This document shows positions 23,220 through 30,504 of a stretch of 34,759 bases of DNA, in pieces. The notes below the pieces were generated by a model, which saw nothing but the letters and a program-made list of their open reading frames with translations, made no database searches and had not been told where the DNA came from. Numbering within the stretch: the stretch's first letter is position 1; every line of letters starts with the position of its first letter. The stretch comes from DATEJJ01 sp039649115 (GTDB lineage Bacteria > Actinomycetota > Actinomycetes > Mycobacteriales > Micromonosporaceae): the NCBI GenBank assembly GCA_039649115.1, contig JBBWZQ010000072.1:1-34759 (forward strand), written 5' to 3'. Both the position numbers and the translations under genes were made by a program.

Positions 23220-24275
23220 ATGCGACACCAGACCCGGCCGGTCGCCCGCACGGCGACGATCCTGTTCGCGACGCTCGGGGTGGCCGCCGCCTGCGGACAC
23301 GGTCCGGCGCCGACGCAGCGGCACACCGTCTCCTTCGTCGTGGCCAACGACCAGCTCAACTTCGCGGTCGAGATGGCACATGGATTCCGTGCCGGGGTGG
23401 CCACGGTCGGCGGCGTCGACCCGGTTGTCACCGGACCGCCCAGTGTGGATGGACCACGCGAGGTGCAACTGTTCCAGTCCGCACCAAAGAGCAAAAACGA
23501 TGGCATATCGGTGTTCACGCTGTCGCCGGAGTTGTTCGCGGGTCCGCTGTCGGCCGCGGTCGACGCGGGGGTACCCGTCATCGCGGTCGACAACCCGCCC
23601 GGACCCGGCGCACACGTGTCGCTGTTCATCGGCAATGACAACTACCAACTCGGCCAGCTGCTGGCGGACGAGGCGATCAAGAGGATGCCCGCCGGCGCCA
23701 GCGGCGAGGTGGTCCTCGGCACCACGTCACCGGGCGTGTCCGTGCTGGACCTGCGGGCCAAGGGCATCCGCGACCAGTTCCACACCCGGCTGCCGAAGGT
23801 CGACGTCCTCGGCCCCTTCGACACCAAGCAGGACGTGGTCGCCAACCTGGCGTCGTGGCAGATCCTGGTGCAGGCCAACCCGACCGCGCTGGCGTTCCTG
23901 GGCACCGGCGACTCGGACGGTTGGAACCTGGCCAGCATCCGCAAGAAGACGCACGCCAAGTGGCTCGCTGGCGCCTACGACCTGGATCCCCGGTCGCTGG
24001 CGGCCGCCAAGGACGGCGACCTGCTGCTCGTGTCCCCGGAGCACTACATCAAGGGGGCGATCACCGGCCGCCTGCAGGCCGACCACGCCAAGAACGGAAC
24101 ACCGCTGCCGGTCGGCTGGATCATGACGCCCGGCCTGGCGGTCACGAAGGCCAACGTCGCCGCGGTATCGGCGAGGCAGCAGTCCACCGACGCGCGGGCG
24201 GCCTGGTTCGCACCCCAGATCGACGACATCCTCCAGCACCAGTCGGCGCACATCCGGCCGCTGTCCGCGCTCTGA
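23220..24275 (+). CDS. Lipoprotein sugar-type substrate-binding protein without a transporter
   Basis: 351 residues. The N-terminus MRHQTRPVARTATIL-FATLGVAAACG is a lipoprotein signal with the lipobox cysteine at 25, so the protein is anchored outside the membrane. The rest is a type-I periplasmic-binding fold (RbsB/Peripla_BP_4 type): SFVVANDQLNFAVEMAHGFRAG, GVPVIAVDNPPG, IGNDNYQLGQLLADEAIKR, LRAKGIRDQF, and AFLGTGDSDGWN. These proteins bind sugars or related ligands for ABC import or present them to a membrane sensor. No permease or ATPase adjoins; the neighbour is a divergent GGDEF-EAL receptor. GGAGG lies seven bases before ATG 23220. Its TGA abuts the stop of the next gene directly (TGATCA). 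Confidence 0.88.
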   Translation: MRHQTRPVARTATILFATLGVAAACGHGPAPTQRHTVSFVVANDQLNFAVEMAHGFRAGVATVGGVDPVVTGPPSVDGPREVQLFQSAPKSKNDGISVFTLSPELFAGPLSAAVDAGVPVIAVDNPPGPGAHVSLFIGNDNYQLGQLLADEAIKRMPAGASGEVVLGTTSPGVSVLDLRAKGIRDQFHTRLPKVDVLGPFDTKQDVVANLASWQILVQANPTALAFLGTGDSDGWNLASIRKKTHAKWLAGAYDLDPRSLAAAKDGDLLLVSPEHYIKGAITGRLQADHAKNGTPLPVGWIMTPGLAVTKANVAAVSARQQSTDARAAWFAPQIDDILQHQSAHIRPLSAL

Positions 24276-25034
24276 TCAGCTGGAACCCTCGACGGGTACC
24301 GGGTCGACCTCGCTGTCGTCGTAGACCGTCGGCAACTCCTCGACCACGGCGACCGGCGCCTCCACCAGCACCTCGGAGTGGGCGCCGCAGCCGTGGTCGG
24401 GGCTGACCACCCGGCCGTCGTCGGGTGCGAACAGGTTGCCGCACGCGCCGAACGACTGGCGCAGGGAGCCGGCGAGCGGGAGGTAGAAGCCGCAGGTACC
24501 GCAGCGCGCCGGGCGGGGTGCCGCGGTCGCGATCGGCGCGCCCGGACCGTGCTCGCCGTCGTACCAGCGCTGCGCGGTCTCCATGCGCCCCTCGCGGGAC
24601 ATCACCCGGGCCCGGCCCAGGCCCAACTCCCAGGAGACCTCCTCCACGGCCGGGTCGTCGGACAGCAGGTACCCGGGGACCAGCCGGTCGTCGTCGGGCG
24701 ACGTGGGCATCAGGTCGCCGACGCCGAGGTCGCCGGGCTGGAGCCGGTCCTGCCAGGGCAGCCACTCGGGTGCCACGAGCGCGTCGGGTCCGGGAAGCAA
24801 CACCGTCTCACATACCGTCACGTGCCGGCTGCGCGGTGCGCGGGCGACCGTGACCGCCCAGCGCCAGCCCCGGTACCCGGGAAGCCCGGCCGCGAAGAAG
24901 TGCGTGACCACGCGCTCCCCCTCGGCGACCGCCTCGAGGTGCTCGCCCGCCGGCTCCTCGGTGACGGCCTGCCGCGCCAGGTCCACCGCGTCCGCGCAGA
25001 CCTGGTCGAGCTTGCTGATCGCTGTCCTGCTCAC
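24276..25034 (-). CDS. DUF3027 domain-containing protein
   Basis: 252 residues from GTG 25034, which gives the N-terminus (M)SRTAISKLDQVCADAVDLAR that I expect for this actinobacterial family; GTG 25037 or ATG 25055 are alternatives and GAGG sits inside that extension. The DUF3027 core is PEWLPWQDRLQPGDLGVGDL. A later part has CGTCGF, SFGACGN and HGCGAHSE, four cysteines (about 178, 181, 198, 216) plus a histidine that could form a zinc site. Function is unknown. It converges with the binding-protein gene with no base between stops, and is divergent from the MFS gene. Confidence 0.85.
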   Translation of the reverse strand: MSRTAISKLDQVCADAVDLARQAVTEEPAGEHLEAVAEGERVVTHFFAAGLPGYRGWRWAVTVARAPRSRHVTVCETVLLPGPDALVAPEWLPWQDRLQPGDLGVGDLMPTSPDDDRLVPGYLLSDDPAVEEVSWELGLGRARVMSREGRMETAQRWYDGEHGPGAPIATAAPRPARCGTCGFYLPLAGSLRQSFGACGNLFAPDDGRVVSPDHGCGAHSEVLVEAPVAVVEELPTVYDDSEVDPVPVEGSS

Positions 25035-25138
25035 CACGACGCCATTGTTCCTCATCCGCCGGCGGCAACCAGTACGGGGTGGAATGTCGGAACGGCAGAG
25101 CGGGTCAGATCTCGCCCCGATGGGTCACGATGGGGGGT

Positions 25139-26737
25139 ATGACGGCGCTGGGGAAGACGGTCGTGTACACGATCCGGGGTGCGCGCGCCTCGGTGCGCGG
25201 CTCCACCCGCGCCGGCCGCTGGGTGACCCGCCGGGTGATCGCGGTACGCGACCGGGGTGCCGCCGGCGAGCTCGGCATGATGCGCCTGCTCGACCTGCAC
25301 GCCGCGTCCTGCGCCGGCGACACCCTGGTCACGATGGGTCTTGCCGGGACCATCTTCTTCAACGTGTCCGCGGGCGAGGCGCGGAGCCGGGTCGCGCTGT
25401 ACCTGCTGATGACGATGGCACCGTTCGCGCTGCTGGCCCCGATCGTCGGGCCCGCGCTGGACCGGTTCCGGCACGGCCGGCGGTACGCGCTCGCGCTGAC
25501 CATGCTCGGCCGCGCGTTCCTCGCCTGGCTGATCTCCGACTACCTCGGCAACTTCGGGCTCTACCCGGCCGCGTTCGGGGTTCTCGTGCTCTCCCGCGCC
25601 TACGGCGTCGCGCGCAGCGCGGCAGTTCCCCGCCTGCTGCCCGAGCGGCTCGGGCTCTCCGAGGCCGGCGCCCGCGCGTCGGTCTTCGGCACGCTCGCCG
25701 GTGCGGCGGTGGCCCCGCTGGGCATCGCCGCCTTCTGGCTCGGTCCGCAGTGGCCGCTGCGGGTGGCCTCGATCATCTTCCTGATGGGCATGGTGGTCGC
25801 CCTGCGGCTGCCGCCGCGCGCCGACTCCGATCCGCCGGAGACCCTGCCGCGGGTGTTCTCGCTGCCCCGGCGGGCGAGCATGAAGGTGCTCTCCGGCCGG
25901 CTGGTGCTGTCCACCATGTTCGGCGCCGTCGCGCTGCGCGCGCTGTTCGGCTTCCTCACGCTCTTCCTCGCCTTCGCGGTGCGCTCCGGCCACCTGCCCA
26001 CCTGGCTGCTCGGCAAGCACCTGCACCAGACGACCGCGCTGGGGGTGATGGCCGGCGCGCTCGGGGTCGGATCGTTCCTGGCGATGGCGGTCGGCACCCG
26101 CCTGAAGATCCACCGGCCGGCCCTGTTGCAGGCCGGTTCGCTGACCTTCCTGGCGGCGGTGGCGGTACTCGCCGCGGGGCGGTTCAGCCTCCCGACCGTC
26201 GCGCTGTTCTGCCTGGTCACCGCGGCCGCCAGCGGCCTGGCCAAGCTGGCGCTGGACGCGACGATCCAGGAGCGGCTGCCGGAGACCGTGCGGGCCAGCG
26301 CGTTCGCCCACTCCGAGACGGCCCTCATGCTGGCCTGGGTGCTGGGCGGCGCGATCGGGCTCATCCCGTTCAGCGCCCGGCTCGGCCTGGCGATCGCCGC
26401 CGTCGCCATCGCGCTGGCCGCGGTGCGCGGGGTGCTGCTGGCCGGCACGCTGCGCAAGGAGAAGCTGCGCGGCGCGGCGAGCGGCGAGGTGACCGGGGCC
26501 GACGCGCCGACCGAGGCGGTCGGCGCGGCGCCGGCGCGGCCGGCCTGGACCAAGCTGCGGTCGACCAAGGCGAAACTGCGGTCGACCAAGGCGCAGGGCA
26601 CCTCCGCCGCTCCCGCCCCGCGCCAGGAGCCGAGGGTCACCCAGACCATGGAACGCAACGAGTCCGAGCCCCCTGGCTACCACCTCTACCAGCCCTCGGG
26701 TGAGAAGCTGGTCCACCCGGACGAGGCCGACGATTGA
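25139..26737 (+). CDS. MFS-like membrane transporter, first gene of the mqnB-mqnD unit
   Basis: 532 residues with about 12 hydrophobic segments between 60 and 450. A basic N-terminus (GARASVRGSTRAGRWVTRR) precedes the first segment. The C-terminal tail of about 90 residues is polar and basic and contains a tandem KLRSTKA repeat, ending ...GYHLYQPSGEKLVHPDEADD. It resembles the actinobacterial MFS protein encoded next to DUF3027 in mycobacteria (recalled synteny). ATG 25139 has only a GGGGGG run directly in front, so the start may be leaderless (CACGAT seven bases upstream). The stop overlaps the mqnB start by four bases. The substrate is unknown. Confidence 0.87.
   Translation: MTALGKTVVYTIRGARASVRGSTRAGRWVTRRVIAVRDRGAAGELGMMRLLDLHAASCAGDTLVTMGLAGTIFFNVSAGEARSRVALYLLMTMAPFALLAPIVGPALDRFRHGRRYALALTMLGRAFLAWLISDYLGNFGLYPAAFGVLVLSRAYGVARSAAVPRLLPERLGLSEAGARASVFGTLAGAAVAPLGIAAFWLGPQWPLRVASIIFLMGMVVALRLPPRADSDPPETLPRVFSLPRRASMKVLSGRLVLSTMFGAVALRALFGFLTLFLAFAVRSGHLPTWLLGKHLHQTTALGVMAGALGVGSFLAMAVGTRLKIHRPALLQAGSLTFLAAVAVLAAGRFSLPTVALFCLVTAAASGLAKLALDATIQERLPETVRASAFAHSETALMLAWVLGGAIGLIPFSARLGLAIAAVAIALAAVRGVLLAGTLRKEKLRGAASGEVTGADAPTEAVGAAPARPAWTKLRSTKAKLRSTKAQGTSAAPAPRQEPRVTQTMERNESEPPGYHLYQPSGEKLVHPDEADD
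26552..26593 (+). repeat. Tandem 21-base duplication inside the MFS tail
   Basis: Two adjacent 21-base units (26552-26572 and 26573-26593) differ at one base (AAG versus AAA for the first lysine) and encode KLRSTKA twice. The near-identity at third positions points to a recent duplication in a disordered tail. Confidence 0.85.
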
Positions 26738-27375
26738 GTAGTGCACGGCTGCTCGTCGTCACCGCCGTGCCCGCCGAACGGGACGCGCTGCGCGCCGGCT
26801 GCGGGAACGGCGTGCTGACCGTGGCGGCGGTGGGTGTCGGCCCGGCGGCGGCAGCAGCGGGGACGGCCCGGCTGCTGGCGCTCGCGGATACCCCGTACCG
26901 GGCGGTGCTCTCGGCCGGTATCGGCGGCGGGTTCCGGGGCCGGGCGGAGCCGGGCGCGACCGTACTGGCCAGCGTGAGCATCGCGGCCGACCTGGGCGCC
27001 GACTCGCCGGACGGGTACCTGTCCCTCGACGAGTTGGGCTTCGGCACCACCCGCGCGCCGGTCGACCCCGACCTGTACGCGGCGCTGCGGGCCGCGCTGC
27101 CCGAGGCGGTACCGGGCGCGGTGCTGACGGTGTCCACAGTCACCGGTACCGCACCGGTCGCGGCGGCTCTGGCGCAGCGCCACCCGGATGCGGTGGCAGA
27201 GGCGATGGAGGGCTTCGGTGCGGCGACCGCGGCCGGACAGGCCGGCGTGCCGTTCGCCGAATTGCGCACCATCTCCAACGTGGTCGGCCCGCGCGACCGG
27301 ACCGGGTGGCGGATCGCCGAGGCGCTCGCCGCGCTCGCGGAGGCCGGTCGGGTGCTGGGTAAGTTGGACTGGTGA
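26734..27375 (+). CDS. mqnB: Futalosine hydrolase
   Basis: 213 residues of the nucleoside-phosphorylase/nucleosidase fold. MqnB splits futalosine into dehypoxanthine futalosine and hypoxanthine in the alternative menaquinone pathway. Visible features are LLVVTAVPAERDAL at the start, VGVGPAAAAAGTARLLA, SAGIGGGFRGRAEPGATVLAS, EAMEGFGAATAAGQAGVPFAELRTISN and the ending RDRTGWRIAEALAAL; the EAMEG glutamates are the usual substrate contacts. The only reasonable start is TTG at 26734, overlapping the TGA of the MFS gene (TTGA). Its own TGA overlaps the mqnD GTG as GTGA. Identification is strengthened by mqnD directly downstream. Confidence 0.93.
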   Translation: MSSARLLVVTAVPAERDALRAGCGNGVLTVAAVGVGPAAAAAGTARLLALADTPYRAVLSAGIGGGFRGRAEPGATVLASVSIAADLGADSPDGYLSLDELGFGTTRAPVDPDLYAALRAALPEAVPGAVLTVSTVTGTAPVAAALAQRHPDAVAEAMEGFGAATAAGQAGVPFAELRTISNVVGPRDRTGWRIAEALAALAEAGRVLGKLDW

Positions 27376-28184
27376 CGATCTGCCTGGCCTTCTCGCCGTG
27401 CCCCAACGACACGTTCGTGTTCCACGCGCTGGTGCACGGTCTGGTCCCCGGCGCGCCGCCGGTCGAGGTCAGCTACGCCGACGTCGACGTCACCAACACG
27501 GCCGCCGAGCGCGGCGCGTACGACCTGGTGAAGGTGAGCTACGGGGCGCTGCCCTGGCTGCTGGACCGGTACGCGCTGCTGCCCTGCGGCGGCGCGCTGG
27601 GCCGGGGCTGCGGACCTCTCGTGCTGACCAGGGACGCGCCGGTCCGGACCGGCGGCGGCACGGTCGCCGTGCCCGGTGACCGGACCACCGCGTACCTGCT
27701 GTTCCGGCTGTGGGCCGCGGGTGCGCCGCCGGAGAAGATCGAGGTGGTGCCGTTCCACGAGATCATGCCGGGCGTCGCGGCGGGGCGGTACGACGCCGGC
27801 CTGGTCATCCACGAGGCCCGGTTCACCTACCAGCGGTACGGCCTGGTGGCGCGGGCCGACCTCGGCGCGTGGTGGGAGGCCGAGACCGGGCTGCCGATCC
27901 CGCTCGGCGCGATCCTCGCGAAGCGGGACGCGGTCGACCCGGCGCAGGCCGCCGAGTGGGTGCGCCAGTCCGTACGGCACGCGTGGGCGCACCCCGCCGC
28001 GAGCGAACAGTACGTGCTGGAGCACGCGCAGGAGATGGAGCCGGACGTGGTCGCCCAGCACATCGCCCTGTACGTGAACGGGTTCACCGAGGATCTCGGC
28101 GAGGAGGGCATCGGCGCCGTCCGCGCGCTGCTGGACCGGGCGGCGGCGGCCGGCCTGACGCCAGCCGTACCCTCAGATTTCTAG
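27372..28184 (+). CDS. mqnD: 1,4-dihydroxy-6-naphthoate synthase
   Basis: 270 residues of the MqnA/MqnD periplasmic-binding-like fold. It turns cyclic dehypoxanthine futalosine into 1,4-dihydroxy-6-naphthoate for menaquinone. The N-terminus LAFSPCPNDTFVFHAL is diagnostic for MqnD; further conserved pieces are DVTNTAAERGAYDLVKVSYGALP, GCGPLVL, PGDRTTAYLLFRL and the catalytic-type histidine in GLVIHEARFTYQRYGL. GTG 27372 overlaps the mqnB stop by four bases. The 3' end overlaps that of the cold-shock gene by 12 bases. mqnA and mqnC are not in the window; in Streptomyces they also lie elsewhere. Confidence 0.95.
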   Translation: MTICLAFSPCPNDTFVFHALVHGLVPGAPPVEVSYADVDVTNTAAERGAYDLVKVSYGALPWLLDRYALLPCGGALGRGCGPLVLTRDAPVRTGGGTVAVPGDRTTAYLLFRLWAAGAPPEKIEVVPFHEIMPGVAAGRYDAGLVIHEARFTYQRYGLVARADLGAWWEAETGLPIPLGAILAKRDAVDPAQAAEWVRQSVRHAWAHPAASEQYVLEHAQEMEPDVVAQHIALYVNGFTEDLGEEGIGAVRALLDRAAAAGLTPAVPSDF

Positions 28185-28559
28185 CTCCTTGGCGACGGCG
28201 TGCACCAGTTCCGCGTATTTGTGCGCCGTCTTTCTGTCGGGGAACCGGCCGCGGCGAAGGTCGGGCATGACCTTCGCCTCCAAGACCTTGATCATGTCAT
28301 CGATCAGGCCGTGCAATTCCTCGGCCGGACGGCGGCGCAGTTCCACGACGGACATCGGCGCTTCCACCAGCTTCACGGCCAGAGCCTGGTCGCCGCGGCG
28401 GCTCTCCACGATGCCGAAGTCGACCCGCTGGCCGGGCTTGAGTTCCACGACGCCGGCGGGCAGCGCGGCCTTGCGCACGAAGACGTCACCGCCCTCGTCA
28501 CGAGTGAGAAAGCCGAAGCCCTTCTCCGTGTCGTACCACTTCACTCGACCGGTCGGCAC
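28173..28559 (-). CDS. Cold-shock-domain protein with C-terminal extension
   Basis: 128 residues; ordinary bacterial cold-shock proteins have about 67. The N-terminal domain has the RNA-binding motifs KGFGFL (RNP1) and DVFVRK (RNP2) within VPTGRVKWYDTEKGFGFLTRD, and ends near 68. The remaining 60 residues are helical and charged (RRPAEELHGLIDDMIKVLEAKVMPDLRRGRFPDRKTAHKYAELVHAVAKELE), a tail I recall from the actinobacterial CspB-type proteins encoded next to mqnD. It should bind single-stranded RNA or DNA. GTG 28559 is chosen because the protein then starts with PTGRVKW as in relatives; a GGGG run lies five bases upstream. The open frame extends much further but without family likeness. Confidence 0.9.
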   Translation of the reverse strand: MPTGRVKWYDTEKGFGFLTRDEGGDVFVRKAALPAGVVELKPGQRVDFGIVESRRGDQALAVKLVEAPMSVVELRRRPAEELHGLIDDMIKVLEAKVMPDLRRGRFPDRKTAHKYAELVHAVAKELEI

Positions 28560-28689
28560 CGCTACCCCAAAACCTCTCGTCGCATCATGGGCAGGCGTCA
28601 TCGCGTAACCCAGGACAAGGCTAACCATCGACGTCCGCGGACCCAACTGGAATCCAGGCTCGTCGGCATTCACGGTACCCCGCGGGGCG

Positions 28690-30111
28690 TCAGCGGAACC
28701 GTTGCGCAATGGCCTCGTTGAGCGATCCGGACCGGAAGCCGAGCGGGTCCAGCGTGACCGATGAGAAGCCCTCGACGACCGCGAGCAGGTCCGGGCGGGC
28801 GGCGAGGTGGGGCACTGCCGAGCGGTCCACCTCCACCCGGGCACCGGCCGCGCCGAGGTCCCGTACCCGCAGGTCACGTACCTCGATCCCGGCCCCGGCC
28901 AGCGCCTCGCGCAGCGCCGCCTCGGCCCGCTCCACCCGGGCCAGCCGGTGCGGGGAGATCTCGACGCCGTAGGCGATGCGGCTGGACAGGCACGCCGCGG
29001 CCGGTTTGTCCCAGGTGGACAGTTGCCAGTCGCGCGAGGCGCGGCGTACCTCATCCTTGGTCAACCCGGCGTCGCGCAGCGGCGCGTGTGCCCCCCGCTC
29101 GGTGGCCGCCCGGATGCCCGGCCGGAAGCCGGCCACCGCGTCGTCGGCGTTGGTACCGGTGACCACGACCGCGCCCAGCCGCCCGGCCGCCGGAGCCAGC
29201 GTCTCGATCAGCTCCGCCTTGCAGAAGTAGCAGCGGTCGCCGTCGTTGGCCCGGTATCCCGGCCGGCTCATTTCGTCGGTGGCCGGGGTCAGGTGCTCGA
29301 CGCCCAGCTCGCGCGGCAACCGCCGGGCCTGCTCCAGCTCGCTGGCGGGCAGGCTCGCGGAGACCGCGGTCGCGGCGACCACGTTGTCCGCGCCCAGCGC
29401 GCGTACCGCGGCGGCGAGCAGGAACGCGGAGTCGGCGCCGCCCGAATACGCGACCACCACCCGGCCCAGCTCCCGCAGGTGCTCGGCGAGTGCGGCCAGC
29501 CGCACCGCGAGCAGGTGGCCGGCGAACCAGTCCGGGAAGCCGGTCAGGTCGGGCAGCACCGCGCGGGCCCCGGCGCCGGTCAACTCCGCCGGGGAGCACG
29601 GACCGGTGGCGACGCCGAGCGGGGTCACCCCGGCCGCGACGGCCGAGGCCATGTCCGCCACGTGGTCGCCGACGTAGACCAGCGCGTCGATCTCCCGCAG
29701 CGCCTCGGTCTTGCCTTCGGCGAAGGCGAGCCCGTGCACGCCGTCGACGGCCAGGTCGAGGTGGCGCAGGTGCAGCTCGGCGAGCTCAGCCTTCTTCGAG
29801 GTGACCACGACGACCCGGCCGCCGGCCGCGCGCACCGCGTCGAGGGCCGCCCGGGCGCCGGGCAGCAGCGGCGAGGGCGCGATCGCGTAGTCCGGGTACA
29901 GCTCGCGGTAGGCGGCGACGGCCGCGTCGATCTCGCTGGCCGGGAACCACAGCGCAATCTCTTGAGGCAGCGGCGGGCCGAGCCGGCGTACCGCCGCCTC
30001 GGCGTCGATCGGCACGCCGGTGCGGGCGGTCAGCTCGCGGAAGGCGGCGGCGATGCCGGGACGCGAATCGACCAGGGTCATGTCCAGGTCGAAGCCGATC
30101 GTGATCTCCAC
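28690..30111 (-). CDS. HAD hydrolase fused to LarE-type sulfur transferase
   Basis: 473 residues with two enzyme parts. Residues 1-205 are a HAD phosphatase: FDLDMTLVD (Asp8, Asp10), VVVTSKK (Thr104, Lys106/107) and YVGDHVADM (Asp149). Residues 210-473 are LarE, the PP-loop enzyme that activates with ATP and donates sulfur to the pyridinium precursor of the nickel-pincer cofactor: AYSGGADSAFLLAAA (PP-loop), RCYFCKAEL (Cys294, Cys297), VVTGTNADDAVAGFRPG, and KPAAACLSSRIAYG (Cys374). Three cysteines at these places suit the iron-sulfur-cluster type of LarE rather than the single sacrificial-cysteine type. No larA, larB or larC is in the window. GTG 30111 begins one base after the stop of the 73-residue gene. 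Confidence 0.9.
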   Translation of the reverse strand: MEITIGFDLDMTLVDSRPGIAAAFRELTARTGVPIDAEAAVRRLGPPLPQEIALWFPASEIDAAVAAYRELYPDYAIAPSPLLPGARAALDAVRAAGGRVVVVTSKKAELAELHLRHLDLAVDGVHGLAFAEGKTEALREIDALVYVGDHVADMASAVAAGVTPLGVATGPCSPAELTGAGARAVLPDLTGFPDWFAGHLLAVRLAALAEHLRELGRVVVAYSGGADSAFLLAAAVRALGADNVVAATAVSASLPASELEQARRLPRELGVEHLTPATDEMSRPGYRANDGDRCYFCKAELIETLAPAAGRLGAVVVTGTNADDAVAGFRPGIRAATERGAHAPLRDAGLTKDEVRRASRDWQLSTWDKPAAACLSSRIAYGVEISPHRLARVERAEAALREALAGAGIEVRDLRVRDLGAAGARVEVDRSAVPHLAARPDLLAVVEGFSSVTLDPLGFRSGSLNEAIAQRFR

Positions 30112-30112
30112 G

Positions 30113-30334
30113 TCAGTGCGGCAGACCCGGATCGTCGTCCGGCTCCGGGTGCACGTAGGTCAGCGCCTCGACGGGCAGCGGGAACCGGACGTCGTCGCCG
30201 AACGGGGAGGCCGCACCGGCCCGGTCGAAGGCGAACTCGGAGACCGGCAGCCGGCCGGACTTGACGACCTGCCCGCGCCCCGTCGCCGGCGGAGCGTCAA
30301 CGGCCGGGTCGATCTTCGATACCGTGCTTGCCAT
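30113..30334 (-). CDS. Short protein of unknown function, coupled to HAD-LarE
   Basis: 73 residues from ATG 30334, which has a strong AGGAGG seven bases or so upstream. No domain is recognised. The first third is alanine/proline-rich (SKIDPAVDAPPATGRG), the middle KSGRLPVSEFAFDRAG looks structured, and the end VHPEPDDDPGLPH is acidic and proline-rich; there is no cysteine, signal peptide or membrane segment. Its stop is one base before the GTG of the HAD-LarE gene, so the two are almost certainly translated together. It may be a partner or stabiliser of that enzyme (inference). Confidence 0.65.
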   Translation of the reverse strand: MASTVSKIDPAVDAPPATGRGQVVKSGRLPVSEFAFDRAGAASPFGDDVRFPLPVEALTYVHPEPDDDPGLPH

Positions 30335-30504
30335 CCTCGGTCCTCCTGCGCGACGACTCCGCCTCGATCCAGTCTCCCACACGGGCGAGGTGCACCCGTC
30401 CGGCCGCCGCGGCGGCGGCCGGAATGGTCACAACCGGCCGCCGGCCGTCGGCTTCGCGGGCAGGACCTTCGTTCCGAGGGGATCGGGCGGATAGCGTGGA
30501 GATG

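Noticed and set aside
21095..23638. 847-residue plus-strand open frame over the GGDEF-EAL gene
   Set aside because: Antisense shadow; the minus-strand protein has intact GGDEF and EAL motifs.
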